64,000 nucleotides of DNA from Neisseria perflava (GTDB lineage Bacteria; Pseudomonadota; Gammaproteobacteria; Burkholderiales; Neisseriaceae), in assembly GCF_019334725.1 (NCBI RefSeq), contig NZ_CP079818.1, positions 992,001 through 1,056,000 on the forward strand, written 5' to 3'. Both the position numbers and the translations under genes were made by a program. Numbering within the stretch: the stretch's first letter is position 1; each line of letters begins with the position of its first letter. Shown here piece after piece: positions 49,789 through 59,112 of this stretch. The notes under the pieces are model-generated. The model searched no databases. It worked only from the letters and a program-made list of their open reading frames with translations, and was not told where the DNA came from.

Positions 49789-50256
49789 TCAATCGGGTTT
49801 ATGTTCGATATAGTCTTGCGGTTTGTCGGCTTTGCTGGTGCGCGTAACCGTGTATTCGCCTTCGATAATGTCTTCATCATCTTTGGCGGAGCTGTAAGTT
49901 TGGCGGTTTTGGAAAGACTGCGTAGAAGAAACGGCCGCGTTGCCTTTAAACGGAATCAGCAAGAGCAGGGCAAAGGCGGTTGAAATAAAACCCGGGCTGA
50001 GCAGGAAAACCGCGGCGGTAGTATAGCGAATCGGCCACAGCATCTGATAGAGGGAAATGTTTTGTCCGCTACGGACGGCTGCGCCTGCGAGCAAAAGGCC
50101 GGAGATGCCGGTATGGCGCAGCATAAAGATACCGCTGATAAAGCTGAGAGCCATCACAAACAGCGTCCAACCACCGCCAAGCCAGTCGGCAACCCAGACG
50201 ATGGACATGATTTCCAAAAAGATTAAAACCAAAAAACCGATTCCAAAATACTGCAT
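49789..50256 (-). CDS. fxsA: FxsA-family membrane protein
   Basis: A 155-residue inner-membrane protein with three to four helices (MQYFGIGFLVLIFLEIMSIVWVADWLGGG...) and the LLLSPGF-like FLLSPGFISTAFALLLLIP. FxsA in E. coli relieves exclusion of phage T7 by F plasmids when overexpressed; the normal role is unknown. The start at 50256 follows AAGGA by ten bases; an earlier ATG (50274) is that same ribosome-binding region. Confidence 0.82.
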   Translation of the reverse strand: MQYFGIGFLVLIFLEIMSIVWVADWLGGGWTLFVMALSFISGIFMLRHTGISGLLLAGAAVRSGQNISLYQMLWPIRYTTAAVFLLSPGFISTAFALLLLIPFKGNAAVSSTQSFQNRQTYSSAKDDEDIIEGEYTVTRTSKADKPQDYIEHKPD

Positions 50257-50366
50257 AAGTGTTTGTTCCTTCATTCAACGGATAGTGTCGATTGTCTTCT
50301 ATCTAGATAAAGATAAACCTTATTTTTTCAAGCAAATGCTGTGTGAAAAAGGGTAAACGGGTAATG

Positions 50367-50416
50367 AGGCCGTCTGAACGGGGATAAAAAGAAGACAGAT
50401 GTTTCAGACGGCCTTT
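50367..50416. terminator. inverted DUS pair after speE-like gene
   Basis: AGGCCGTCTGAA and TTCAGACGGCCTTT flank a 24-base loop. Confidence 0.55.
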
Positions 50417-50423
50417 AGATATT

Positions 50424-51938
50424 TTATCGCATCACATTGTTCCAATCGCTTTCAAAATAACTGACGAGAATTTGGTTGTTCAAATAATTTGCTTCAACCT
50501 TGCGCCTTGCCATATCGGGCGGAAAGCGGAACATTTCAGCGACGGTCTGGGCATTGAGATAGCGGGTGGGTACGTCGAATTTTTGCGGAATGGGGAAGTT
50601 TTGGTCGAAGCCTGCTAATACAAATCCCCATTCGCCGAAGGAGGGGACGTAAACATGATAAGGCGCGGTGGAAAGGCCGGCCGCTTCGAGGGTGGCAACG
50701 ACCGACCAGTAGGCATTGGGGGCGAAATAAGGCGAAGTCGATTGCACAACAATCTTGCCCTGCGGCTCAAGATGACGGGCAACGAGGCGGTACATGGGGA
50801 CGGAGTAGAGTTTGCCCAGCGAGAAATTGGACGGGTCGGGCAGGTCGATGATAATAACGTCGAATTTTTCAGACGACCCTTCCAGCCATTTGGCGGCATC
50901 ATCGTTGACGACGTGCATTTTGGGATGGGATAGCGAGCCTTGGTTGAGCACGCTCAAGGTGGCGGAGGTTTTAAAGGTGGCGGTCATGTCGGGGTCGAGA
51001 TCGACCAAAGTAACATTTTTGACCTGCGGATATTTCAAGACTTCGCGTGCCGCCAATCCGTCGCCGCCGCCGAGAATCAGGACGCGTTCGGCATTAGGAA
51101 CCATCTGCATGGCAGGCAGAACGAGTGCTTCATGGTAACGGGCTTCGTCGCGTGAGGAGAATTGCAGGTTGCCGTTGATGTAGAGGCGGGTGTCGTCTTT
51201 CCAGCGTGTAACGACGAGCCGTTGGTAGGGCGAGTGGCTTTGATAGACAACGGGATCGCCGAAATAGCTTTGTTCGGCTTTGAAAGAGATACGGTCGGCG
51301 TAGGCGAAGAGCGTAATGAGCGCGGTCAATACGATAAACGCACGCGTACGGATGGCGTGATAGCGGGGTAATTCGGATTTGAAAACGCGTGCAGTCAGGT
51401 AGGCGACGGCGGCGTTGAAAATGCCAAACAACAAGGCGGAACGCGCCATGCCGAGTTTGGGGGCGAGCAGAAGCGGAAATAATAACGAGACGGCGAGTGC
51501 GCCCAAGTAGTCGAAGGTCAATACTTTGGAAACGAGTTCTTTAAATTCCGCACCTTTTTGGTTTAACACGCGCATGACCAAAGGAATTTCCATGCCGACA
51601 ACCATGCCGACAATCAGTACAAAAGCGTAGAGCAGGGTGCGGAACGGGGCGGCGGATAAACCGAAGGCCACAAATAATGCCAGCGCGGAAATGCCGCCGA
51701 TGATGCCGACCAGAAGTTCGATTTCGATGAAGCGGTGCAATACGTCTTTATCTTTGATGTATTGGGTCAGGTGGGCGCCGATACCCATTGAAAACAGATA
51801 AAGCCCGATGACGGAGGAAAACTGCAAAATACTGTCGCCCAAAAGATAGCTTGCGAGCGCGGCGATGATGAGCTCGTAAGCGAGGCCGCAGCTGGCGACG
51901 ATAAAAACGGAGATGATGAGGGTGCGGTGGGCGTTCAT
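50424..51938 (-). CDS. membrane-anchored polyamine aminopropyltransferase-like protein
   Basis: A 504-residue protein. The first about 210 residues form six or seven membrane helices. The rest is a spermidine synthase fold with ILGGGDGLAAREVLKY (SAM-type nucleotide site), LVDLDPDMT, and IIDLPDPSN. Such fusions are annotated as polyamine aminopropyltransferases; whether they make spermidine is open. The canonical catalytic D in the DSSDP-like motif is here IIDLPDP. The C-terminus continues past the usual domain (RYLNAQTVAEMF). An internal DUS variant lies near 50868. Confidence 0.82.
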   Translation of the reverse strand: MNAHRTLIISVFIVASCGLAYELIIAALASYLLGDSILQFSSVIGLYLFSMGIGAHLTQYIKDKDVLHRFIEIELLVGIIGGISALALFVAFGLSAAPFRTLLYAFVLIVGMVVGMEIPLVMRVLNQKGAEFKELVSKVLTFDYLGALAVSLLFPLLLAPKLGMARSALLFGIFNAAVAYLTARVFKSELPRYHAIRTRAFIVLTALITLFAYADRISFKAEQSYFGDPVVYQSHSPYQRLVVTRWKDDTRLYINGNLQFSSRDEARYHEALVLPAMQMVPNAERVLILGGGDGLAAREVLKYPQVKNVTLVDLDPDMTATFKTSATLSVLNQGSLSHPKMHVVNDDAAKWLEGSSEKFDVIIIDLPDPSNFSLGKLYSVPMYRLVARHLEPQGKIVVQSTSPYFAPNAYWSVVATLEAAGLSTAPYHVYVPSFGEWGFVLAGFDQNFPIPQKFDVPTRYLNAQTVAEMFRFPPDMARRKVEANYLNNQILVSYFESDWNNVMR

Positions 51939-52016
51939 GATGACGTTTTTGTTGCTTGAGTGTGGGCAATGTAATGATTTTTAAGGTGGGCTGCAAGTTT
52001 AATTATAGGATGTAGA

Positions 52017-52052
52017 AAAGGCCGTCTGAACAAATTGTTTCAGACGGCCTTT
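52017..52052. terminator. inverted DUS terminator after second porin
   Basis: AAAGGCCGTCTGAA and TTCAGACGGCCTTT flank a short loop. Confidence 0.65.
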
Positions 52053-52065
52053 AATCTGTCAGGCA

Positions 52066-53136
52066 TTAATAGCGGTGTTTGAATACCATGCCCACGGCGT
52101 AAGAAGATTTTTTCGGCAAATCTTCGTCGTATTTCGGATTGACGTTTTCTTTCAACCAGCCGGCGCCGAGTGTGGCGGTTGTCCGTTTGGAGAAGCTGTA
52201 ATCGGTGCTTACGGCGACGTGTTTGTAGTCTTCGCCGACAGAGCTTTTACCGTAGGCAAAGCCGATTTGAGGTTTGAAATTGCCTACTTTGTATGAGCCG
52301 GACACCATAAATTCTTTGGTGTTGTTGATTTCTTTGTCGTAAGAACCGGCTACGTTTCCTGCCGCATCTTTCCATACGCCCCAGCAGCTGAAGCCGTCGC
52401 AAGTATTTTTGGCGTATTGGAACGCGGCATCGACGGAGATTTTGTCTTTGCTGTATCCGGCCATAAATGCATGGGCTTGGAAGTCTTTGGTTTCAGTCGG
52501 AGAGTCGTTGGGTGCGTATTCGGCAGCGTAGTGGGCTTTGAAGCCGTTGCTTGGGTGGTAGTAGTCTACACCCCAGCCGAAGACCCAGTCGCCGTCACGT
52601 TTTTTATCCGGATTCCAGTCGTTGTTGTTGCGTGCGGCATTGGAACCTGGGGAAACGTTGAATTTGAATTGGAAACCGTTTTTCCAAGGAGACTCATAAG
52701 CCATGGAAACGCGGCGTTGGCCGAAGCGGGAAATTTTGCCGAATTCCAAAATCGAGCTGTTGGTGTCGAACGGGTTCAGATAAATGCTGTTCATGGGCGT
52801 ACTGATGTAACCCATTTTGACGGTGCCAAGGTTTTTGTAGCTGTTGAGAGCGACGTATGAGTCGGCAGTACCCCAGCCGCCCCAGCGGTCGGAATCGAAG
52901 TAAATAAAGGAGCCAAGTTGCCATTTCAGCCATAAGTCGTTGTTGAGTCGTACTTCATCGGAGAGATAAAGACTGGAACTTTTATCGGAAATGGTTGTAT
53001 TGGTGACGCCGGTTTTATTGTTGTGTTCGACCTCGGTCATAATGTATATGGTACCGTTCATTTTAGGTTCGGCGTGGGCGATGCTCATGGAAGAGCCGAT
53101 GAGGGTAATGGCAACAAAACAAGATAACTTGTTCAT
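52066..53136 (-). CDS. second, divergent Gram-negative porin
   Basis: A 356-residue outer membrane beta-barrel. A signal peptide ends SIAHA, and the mature chain begins EPKMNGTIYIMTEVEH. It shares the porin pattern with the first porin but differs widely (e.g. LGTVKMGYISTPMN, RFGQRRVSMAYES), has two cysteines (NTCDGFSCWG) in a predicted loop and ends VGMVFKHRY, with terminal tyrosine rather than phenylalanine. It probably forms a different channel. The ribosome-binding site is AAAAGGAG. Confidence 0.82.
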   Translation of the reverse strand: MNKLSCFVAITLIGSSMSIAHAEPKMNGTIYIMTEVEHNNKTGVTNTTISDKSSSLYLSDEVRLNNDLWLKWQLGSFIYFDSDRWGGWGTADSYVALNSYKNLGTVKMGYISTPMNSIYLNPFDTNSSILEFGKISRFGQRRVSMAYESPWKNGFQFKFNVSPGSNAARNNNDWNPDKKRDGDWVFGWGVDYYHPSNGFKAHYAAEYAPNDSPTETKDFQAHAFMAGYSKDKISVDAAFQYAKNTCDGFSCWGVWKDAAGNVAGSYDKEINNTKEFMVSGSYKVGNFKPQIGFAYGKSSVGEDYKHVAVSTDYSFSKRTTATLGAGWLKENVNPKYDEDLPKKSSYAVGMVFKHRY

Positions 53137-53463
53137 TTTGTTCTCCTTTTATGTCTTTTATTAATTGGGGATGGGGGAATTCGGATAATCTTATTTGACA
53201 AATTATAAAAAATCAATACATTTGTAATTTATCGTAGGATAAATTGAAAAATAGTTTTCAGTTACGTATTTTTGTGTTAATTTGCCAACAATCTTGGATG
53301 GCTCACTATTATTCTGGTGGAATATGTGGTTTATAACACTATTTTCATGGTTTGAAATAGATGATTTAACTATGCTGGAAAAGTTCTAAATAAATGTAGT
53401 TTAGTGTAGCTTGAATAATTAGGCCGTCTGAAAAAGAAGAATACCCAAAAGAAGGAATGAAAT
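53137..53463. other. divergent intergenic region, second porin / oppA
   Basis: No gene. It is AT-rich, with a minus-strand promoter for the porin (53188-53216) and a single DUS (53422-53433) before oppA. A plus-strand promoter is not clear (TTGCCA near 53282 with TATTAT 19 bases further on is weak). Confidence 0.5.
53188..53216 (-). promoter_or_regulatory. promoter of the second porin
   Basis: On the minus strand TTGATT (53211-53216) and TAAGAT (53188-53193) are 17 bases apart, about 50 bases upstream of the start. Confidence 0.5.
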
Positions 53464-55083
53464 ATGGCTGGAAAAACCTATCCGCTGTTGGCTGCATCAT
53501 TGGCTGCCGTATTCGCGCTGTCGGCGTGCAGCCGTGATGTCAAGCCTGCTCCTGAGTTTAAACGTACCGATTATGAGCGCGTGGTGGTCAGCAACGGCGT
53601 TGAGCCGGGTACGCTGGATCCTCAGATGAGCGGCGATATGGCGGCTGGTGCGATTATCCGTCAGTTGATGGATGGTTTGGTCGGTACGGATGCCGAAGGT
53701 AAAACCATTCCTGCTTTGGCGGAAAAATGGGAAAGTGAGGGCGAGCGCATTTGGACCTTCCATCTGCGTGATGCCAAATGGAGCAATGGCGATCCGATTA
53801 CTGCCGAAGATTTTGTGTACAGCTTCCGCCGTCTTGCCGATCCGGCCACCGGCGCACCTTTCGGCAGCTATTTGGTCGATGCCCAAGTGGAAAATGCGGA
53901 AGATATATTAAACGGCAAAGCCAAGCCTGAGACATTGGGCGTCAAGGCGTTGGACGCGAAGACCCTGCAATTTACGCTGATTGCGCCCGTGCCTTATTTT
54001 CCCGATATGCTGATTCAGCAATTCACATTTCCGGTTCACCGCGCCACTGTTGAAAAATATGGCAATAAGTGGACGCAGCCCGGTCAGTATGTTTCCAGTG
54101 GCGCTTATCTCTTAACGGATTGGAAAGTCAACAGCCACATCAATATGGAACGAAATCCCAATTATTACGATAAAGACAAAGTGGCCATTCCGAAGGCGGT
54201 TTTCTTGTCAGGTAGCGGCGAGTACAACCGTTATCGCGCCAATGAAATTGATGTGACTTACGGTATTCCCAGTGATCAGGTCAAAGTGGCGGATATTGAG
54301 TTTCCGGGACAAGTGAAACGTACAACTTCTTTGTGCAGCTGGTATTTGGAGCCGAACCACGAAGCGGCGCCGTTTAACGATCCGCGCGTCCGCAAGGCAC
54401 TCAATATGCTGACGCGCCGCGACATCGTCGTCAAAGTGGGTGGCCGTGGCGATACGCCTGCGTTCCAATTGACGCCGCCGCAAATGCAGGGCGTGATTCC
54501 TGTTTATCCGGAGTGGAAAGAGTGGACGCCTGAAAAACGCATCGAAACCGCACGCAAACTGTTGAACGAAGCAGGCTACAACGATGACCATCCGCTTGAG
54601 TTCGATATTTTGTACAGCACCAGCGAAGCATCCAAAAAACAAATTACTGCCGTGCAGTCGGTGTGGAAAGCTGCCATTCCGTTTATCCGTCCGACTTTGT
54701 CTAACGAGGAATGGAAAACTTATTTGGATACGCGCGCGCAAGGCAATTTCAAGGTTTCGTTCAGTGGTTGGTGTTCCGATTTTAACGATCCGGCGGGCAT
54801 GCTCAATATTTTGAAATCCAACAACTCAAACAATGCATTCCGCTACAAAAGCGCGGCGTTTGACACATTTATGAACAATACGCTGAAAGATGGCGTCAGC
54901 AAGGAAGCGCGCAGCCAGCTCTATGCCGATGCGGAGAAGCAGCTTCAAGAAGACGCTACACTGATTCCGTTGTATCATCAGGTTGAAGTGCGTATGGTCA
55001 AACCCGATATTATCGGCTATTCCGACAAAGACCCTTTACGGAACTACACAGTCAAGAACTGGTCGTTCGCACCGAAAAAATAG
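53464..55083 (+). CDS. oppA: oligopeptide ABC transporter substrate-binding lipoprotein
   Basis: A 539-residue SBP_bac_5 family protein with a lipoprotein signal (lipobox LSAC, C22). The mature chain has the family segments NGVEPGTLDPQMSGD, LRDAKWSNGDPITAEDFVYSFRRLADP and the C-terminal peptide-binding lobe. It captures peptides in the periplasm for OppBC. The start at 53464 follows GAAGGAATGAAAT. Permease genes lie downstream past the peptidase gene. Confidence 0.92.
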   Translation: MAGKTYPLLAASLAAVFALSACSRDVKPAPEFKRTDYERVVVSNGVEPGTLDPQMSGDMAAGAIIRQLMDGLVGTDAEGKTIPALAEKWESEGERIWTFHLRDAKWSNGDPITAEDFVYSFRRLADPATGAPFGSYLVDAQVENAEDILNGKAKPETLGVKALDAKTLQFTLIAPVPYFPDMLIQQFTFPVHRATVEKYGNKWTQPGQYVSSGAYLLTDWKVNSHINMERNPNYYDKDKVAIPKAVFLSGSGEYNRYRANEIDVTYGIPSDQVKVADIEFPGQVKRTTSLCSWYLEPNHEAAPFNDPRVRKALNMLTRRDIVVKVGGRGDTPAFQLTPPQMQGVIPVYPEWKEWTPEKRIETARKLLNEAGYNDDHPLEFDILYSTSEASKKQITAVQSVWKAAIPFIRPTLSNEEWKTYLDTRAQGNFKVSFSGWCSDFNDPAGMLNILKSNNSNNAFRYKSAAFDTFMNNTLKDGVSKEARSQLYADAEKQLQEDATLIPLYHQVEVRMVKPDIIGYSDKDPLRNYTVKNWSFAPKK

Positions 55084-55158
55084 ATTGATTATAGACAGCA
55101 CAAGTTTTCAGACGGCCTTGATGACAGAGGCTGTCTGAAACAACAGGAGACATAACAC

Positions 55159-56955
55159 ATGAAATCTGTACAACAACGTTTGTCCGCTTTACGCGAAGCC
55201 ATGAAAAAACATGGCGTGGACGCGTTTGTCATTCCTTCCGCCGATCCACACCTTTCCGAATACCTGCCCGAGCATTGGCAGGCACGTCGTGATTTTTCCG
55301 GCTTTACCGGTTCGGCCGGCACTTTGGTGGTGACCGCCGATAAAGCAGGCGTGTGGACGGATAGCCGCTATTGGGAACAGGCAGGCCAACAGCTTGCGCC
55401 AAACGGCATCGAGCTGCAAAAAATGGGCGTTGATGCGCCTTATACCGAGTGGTTGGCACAAAATCTGCCCGAGGGCGCAGTGGTCGGCGCGCCTGCCGAT
55501 ATGTTCGCACTCAGCGGCGAGCGCGGTTTGAAACAGGCACTTGCCGCCAAAAACATCCGCCTCGAATATCCTGAAACCTTGTTGGACGAAGTGTGGGACG
55601 ACCGTCCTGCATTGCCGACTCCGGAAATCTACGTTCACCATCCCGACTATGTTTCCGAAACTGCGGCCGAAAAACTGGCTCGTATCCGTGCGGCTATGAA
55701 GGAGCAGGGCGCAGATGCGCATTTGGTTTCTTCTTTGGACGACATCGCTTGGATTACCAATCTGCGCGGCGATGATGTGCCGTTCAACCCTGTGTTCTTG
55801 TCCCATCTGTTTATCAGTCAAGACAAAGCCGTATTGTTTACCGATGCAGGCCGTCTGAAAGCCGAATCTGCCGAAGCCTTGAAAGTGGCAGGTTTTGAAG
55901 TATTGCCTTATGCGCAAGCGGCGGATTACTTGGCAAGTGTTAAGGGCGCATTGCTGATTGATCCGAACAAAACCGCCGTCGGTACTTTGCGCCGCCTGCC
56001 TGAAGACGTCCGTTTGATTGAAGCCATCCACCCAAGCACATTCTTCAAATCGGTTAAATCCGATGCCGACATCGCCCATATCCGCAATACCATGGCGGAA
56101 GACGGCGCGGCATTGTGCGGCTTCTTTGCCGAGTTTGAACAAATCTTGGCAGACGGCGGCGAATTGAGCGAGCTGGACATCGACGGCATGCTCTACAAAC
56201 ACCGCAGCCAACGTCCCGGCTTTATTTCGCCAAGTTTCGACACCATCGCCGGCTACAATGCCAATGCCGCCTTGCCTCATTACAGCGCGACACCGGAAAA
56301 CAACAGCAAAATCAAAGGCGACGGTATGCTGCTGATTGACTCCGGCGGCCAATACTGGGGCGGTACGACCGACATCACGCGCGTGGTGCCTGTCGGCAAT
56401 CCGAGTGCGGCCATGAAACGCGACTACACTTTGGTGTTGAAAGCGCATATTTCTCTGGCGGAAACCATTTTCCCTGAAAACATCAAAGGCCCGATGATTG
56501 ATGCCATCTGCCGCAAATCGCTCTGGCAGGCGCAATGCGATTACGGTCACGGTACAGGTCATGGCGTGGGCTATTTCCTCAATGTGCACGAAGGCCCGCA
56601 AAGCATTGCCGTTGCCGCCGTACCGCAACCGCATCACGCAATGAAGTCAGGTATGCTGACGTCCAACGAGCCGGGTCTTTACCGTCCGGGCAAATGGGGT
56701 ATCCGTATCGAAAGCTTGGTCATCAACCGTCCGATTGAAAACCCAGAGGAAACCGAGTTTGGTAAATTCCTGTATTTCGAAACCGTTACCCTCTGCCCGA
56801 TCGATACGCGCCTGATCGATACCAAACTGATGACTGGCAGCGAAATCGAATGGCTGAACCAATATCACGCCGAAGTGCGCCGCCGTCTCGAGCCTTTGAC
56901 AGAAGGCGCGGCCAAAGCATGGCTGATTGAGCGCACCGAACCTTTGGTGCGTTAA
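55159..56955 (+). CDS. M24 Xaa-Pro aminopeptidase
   Basis: A 598-residue enzyme with the two N-terminal creatinase-like domains and a C-terminal pita-bread catalytic domain. Metal ligands are in LLIDSGGQYWGGTTDITR, GHGTGHGVG, TSNEPG and RIES. It removes residues before proline. The length fits the large (animal APP1-like) form rather than E. coli PepP. It lies inside the opp cluster, which suggests that imported proline peptides are its substrate. No signal peptide. Confidence 0.92.
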   Translation: MKSVQQRLSALREAMKKHGVDAFVIPSADPHLSEYLPEHWQARRDFSGFTGSAGTLVVTADKAGVWTDSRYWEQAGQQLAPNGIELQKMGVDAPYTEWLAQNLPEGAVVGAPADMFALSGERGLKQALAAKNIRLEYPETLLDEVWDDRPALPTPEIYVHHPDYVSETAAEKLARIRAAMKEQGADAHLVSSLDDIAWITNLRGDDVPFNPVFLSHLFISQDKAVLFTDAGRLKAESAEALKVAGFEVLPYAQAADYLASVKGALLIDPNKTAVGTLRRLPEDVRLIEAIHPSTFFKSVKSDADIAHIRNTMAEDGAALCGFFAEFEQILADGGELSELDIDGMLYKHRSQRPGFISPSFDTIAGYNANAALPHYSATPENNSKIKGDGMLLIDSGGQYWGGTTDITRVVPVGNPSAAMKRDYTLVLKAHISLAETIFPENIKGPMIDAICRKSLWQAQCDYGHGTGHGVGYFLNVHEGPQSIAVAAVPQPHHAMKSGMLTSNEPGLYRPGKWGIRIESLVINRPIENPEETEFGKFLYFETVTLCPIDTRLIDTKLMTGSEIEWLNQYHAEVRRRLEPLTEGAAKAWLIERTEPLVR

Positions 56956-56960
56956 CTTGA

Positions 56961-57002
56961 AAGGCCGTCTGAAACGGCGGATATCAAGTTTCAGACGGCC
57001 TT
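56961..57002. terminator. inverted DUS terminator after the aminopeptidase gene
   Basis: AAGGCCGTCTGAAAC and GTTTCAGACGGCCTT flank a 14-base loop. Confidence 0.65.
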
Positions 57003-57186
57003 ATAACAACAATTATCTACAAACTACAAAACCTTACCCGACTCCGAATAAAAACAATAACCCGGTCGGAATAGAGAGAGAAACCGGCGCGGCGACGTTA
57101 CAGATGCCTGCTGCCATTCATCCGATTTCCGCTTCAGGTCAGCTTGTTTTCACGAGTCCGGTATGTTCAGACAGGACAGCCTGATT

Positions 57187-58107
57187 ATGTTGAAATTCAT
57201 CATCAAACGGATATGTGCTTCCATCCCGACTATGCTGGTGTTGATTACCGTATCGTTTTTCCTGATGCGGCTTGCACCGGGCAGCCCGTTCACAGGCGAA
57301 CGCAATCTGCCGCCTGCGGTCATGGCCAACATCGAAGCCAAATACCACCTCAATGACCCGATGTACCTCCAATATTTCCACTACCTCAAGCAGTTGGCGC
57401 AGGGGGATTTGGGGCCGTCGTTCAAATATAAAGATTTCAGCGTTAATGAGTTGCTTGCCCAATCCCTGCCGGTATCGGCAGAACTTGGCTTCTACGCCTT
57501 TTTGATTGCCGCCATCTTCGGCATGTTTATCGGCATCATCGCCGCCTTAAAACAAAACAGCTGGCTGGATTATTCGCTGATGAGCGGTGCGATGACTGGT
57601 ATCGTCGTTCCCAGTTTTGTGATGGCGCCGGTATTGGTACTGGTGTTTGCCGTCAGACTGCAATGGCTGCCTGCAGGCGGCTGGAACGATGGCGCACTGA
57701 TGAATTTGATTCTGCCCGTCGTTACTTTGTCCATCGGTTATGTGTCCAGTATCGCGCGGATTACGCGCGGCGCGATGATCGAAGTATTGAACAGCCCCTT
57801 TATCCGCACGGCACGCGCCAAAGGCCTGCCCATGAGCCGCATCATCCTGCGCCATGCGTTGCGTCCTGCCATGTTGCCGATTGTTTCTTTCTTAGGCCCG
57901 GCATTCGTCGGCATCATTACCGGCTCCATTGTGATTGAAAACGTGTTCGGTATTCCCGGCGTCGGACAATTGTTTGTCAACGGCGCGCTCAACCGCGACT
58001 ACGGCATGATTTTGGGTTTGACGATTTTGGTCGGCATCATGACCATTTTGTTCAACGCCATACTCGATATTCTGTATGCCATTATTGACCCGAAAATCCG
58101 TTATTAA
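57187..58107 (+). CDS. oppB: oligopeptide ABC transporter permease OppB
   Basis: A 306-residue permease with six helices and the EAA loop (RTARAKGLPMSRIILRHALRPAMLPIV). The start MLKFIIKRICASIPTML is the family N-terminus; an in-frame ATG at 57163 is possible but less likely. It forms the channel with OppC. A 180-base gap separates it from the aminopeptidase gene. Confidence 0.92.
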   Translation: MLKFIIKRICASIPTMLVLITVSFFLMRLAPGSPFTGERNLPPAVMANIEAKYHLNDPMYLQYFHYLKQLAQGDLGPSFKYKDFSVNELLAQSLPVSAELGFYAFLIAAIFGMFIGIIAALKQNSWLDYSLMSGAMTGIVVPSFVMAPVLVLVFAVRLQWLPAGGWNDGALMNLILPVVTLSIGYVSSIARITRGAMIEVLNSPFIRTARAKGLPMSRIILRHALRPAMLPIVSFLGPAFVGIITGSIVIENVFGIPGVGQLFVNGALNRDYGMILGLTILVGIMTILFNAILDILYAIIDPKIRY

Positions 58108-58120
58108 TCCCATTTGCGCA

Positions 58121-58148
58121 AAGGCCGTCTGAAACGTTCAGACGGCCT
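58121..58148. terminator. inverted DUS pair between oppB and oppC
   Basis: AAGGCCGTCTGAA and TTCAGACGGCCT with a tiny loop. It sits inside the operon, so read-through would be needed. Confidence 0.55.
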
Positions 58149-58179
58149 GAAGAAAGAATAAAAAGCGAGAGAGAACATT

Positions 58180-59088
58180 ATGTTATTCAAAAAGAAGCAG
58201 ACTCAGGCCCTTGCAGAGGCAGCAGAATACGCCCAAGTACACGGCAAAAGCCTGTGGAGCGACGCATGGCGGCGTTTTAAACAGAACAAAGCGGCGGTGT
58301 ACAGCATTATCATCCTGTTGCTGATCAGCATTTTTGTGATTGTGGCGCCATGGATTGTCCGCTACACCTACGACTTCACCGACTGGGACAATATGCAGAT
58401 TCCTCCGTCCTTTTCTACCCATCACTATCTGGGTACGGACTTACTCGGCCGTGATTTGTTGTCGCGCGCGGCAACCGGCGGACGTATTTCCTTGCTGGTC
58501 GGTGTGGCCGGCGCATTGGTGGCCGTTGTCATCGGTACGCTTTATGGCGCGATTGCCGGCTTTATCGGTGGTAAGCTCGATTCGCTGATGATGCGCTTTT
58601 TGGAAATTTTGAACGCGTTTCCATTTATGTTTTTCGTGATTCTGCTGACCACGTTCTTTGGCCGCAACTTGCTTTTGATTTTTGCCGCCGTGGGTTTGGT
58701 GTCTTGGTTGGACGTGGCGCGTATCGTGCGCGGTCAAACCTTGAGCTTGAAGCATAAAGAGTTTGTCGAAGCGGCGCGTGTGAGCGGCGTGGCAAAACGT
58801 AAAATCGTGACGCGCCACATTATTCCGAATGTTTTGGGCGTGGTGATGGTGTATGCCTCTTTGCTGGTGCCGGGCATGATTATGTTTGAATCTTTCTTGA
58901 GCTTCTTGGGCTTGGGCGTGCAAGAGCCGATGACCAGTTGGGGTTCGATGTTGCAAGAAGGCGCGATTTCTATGGAAGCTGCACCATGGCAGCTGCTCGT
59001 GCCGAGTTTCTTCTTGGTAACCACTTTGTTCTGTTTCAACTTTATCGGCGACGGCCTGCGCGATGCGCTCGACCCGAAAGACCGCTAA
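58180..59088 (+). CDS. oppC: oligopeptide ABC transporter permease OppC
   Basis: A 302-residue permease with an N-terminal cytoplasmic helix, the first membrane segment near residues 38-57, the conserved HYLGTDLLGRDLLSR and the EAA loop (FVEAARVSGVAKRKIVTRHIIPNV). It partners OppB. The ribosome-binding site is GAGAGAGAA. Confidence 0.93.
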   Translation: MLFKKKQTQALAEAAEYAQVHGKSLWSDAWRRFKQNKAAVYSIIILLLISIFVIVAPWIVRYTYDFTDWDNMQIPPSFSTHHYLGTDLLGRDLLSRAATGGRISLLVGVAGALVAVVIGTLYGAIAGFIGGKLDSLMMRFLEILNAFPFMFFVILLTTFFGRNLLLIFAAVGLVSWLDVARIVRGQTLSLKHKEFVEAARVSGVAKRKIVTRHIIPNVLGVVMVYASLLVPGMIMFESFLSFLGLGVQEPMTSWGSMLQEGAISMEAAPWQLLVPSFFLVTTLFCFNFIGDGLRDALDPKDR

Positions 59089-59112
59089 ACCGCAACCAAA
59101 AGGATAATCAAA

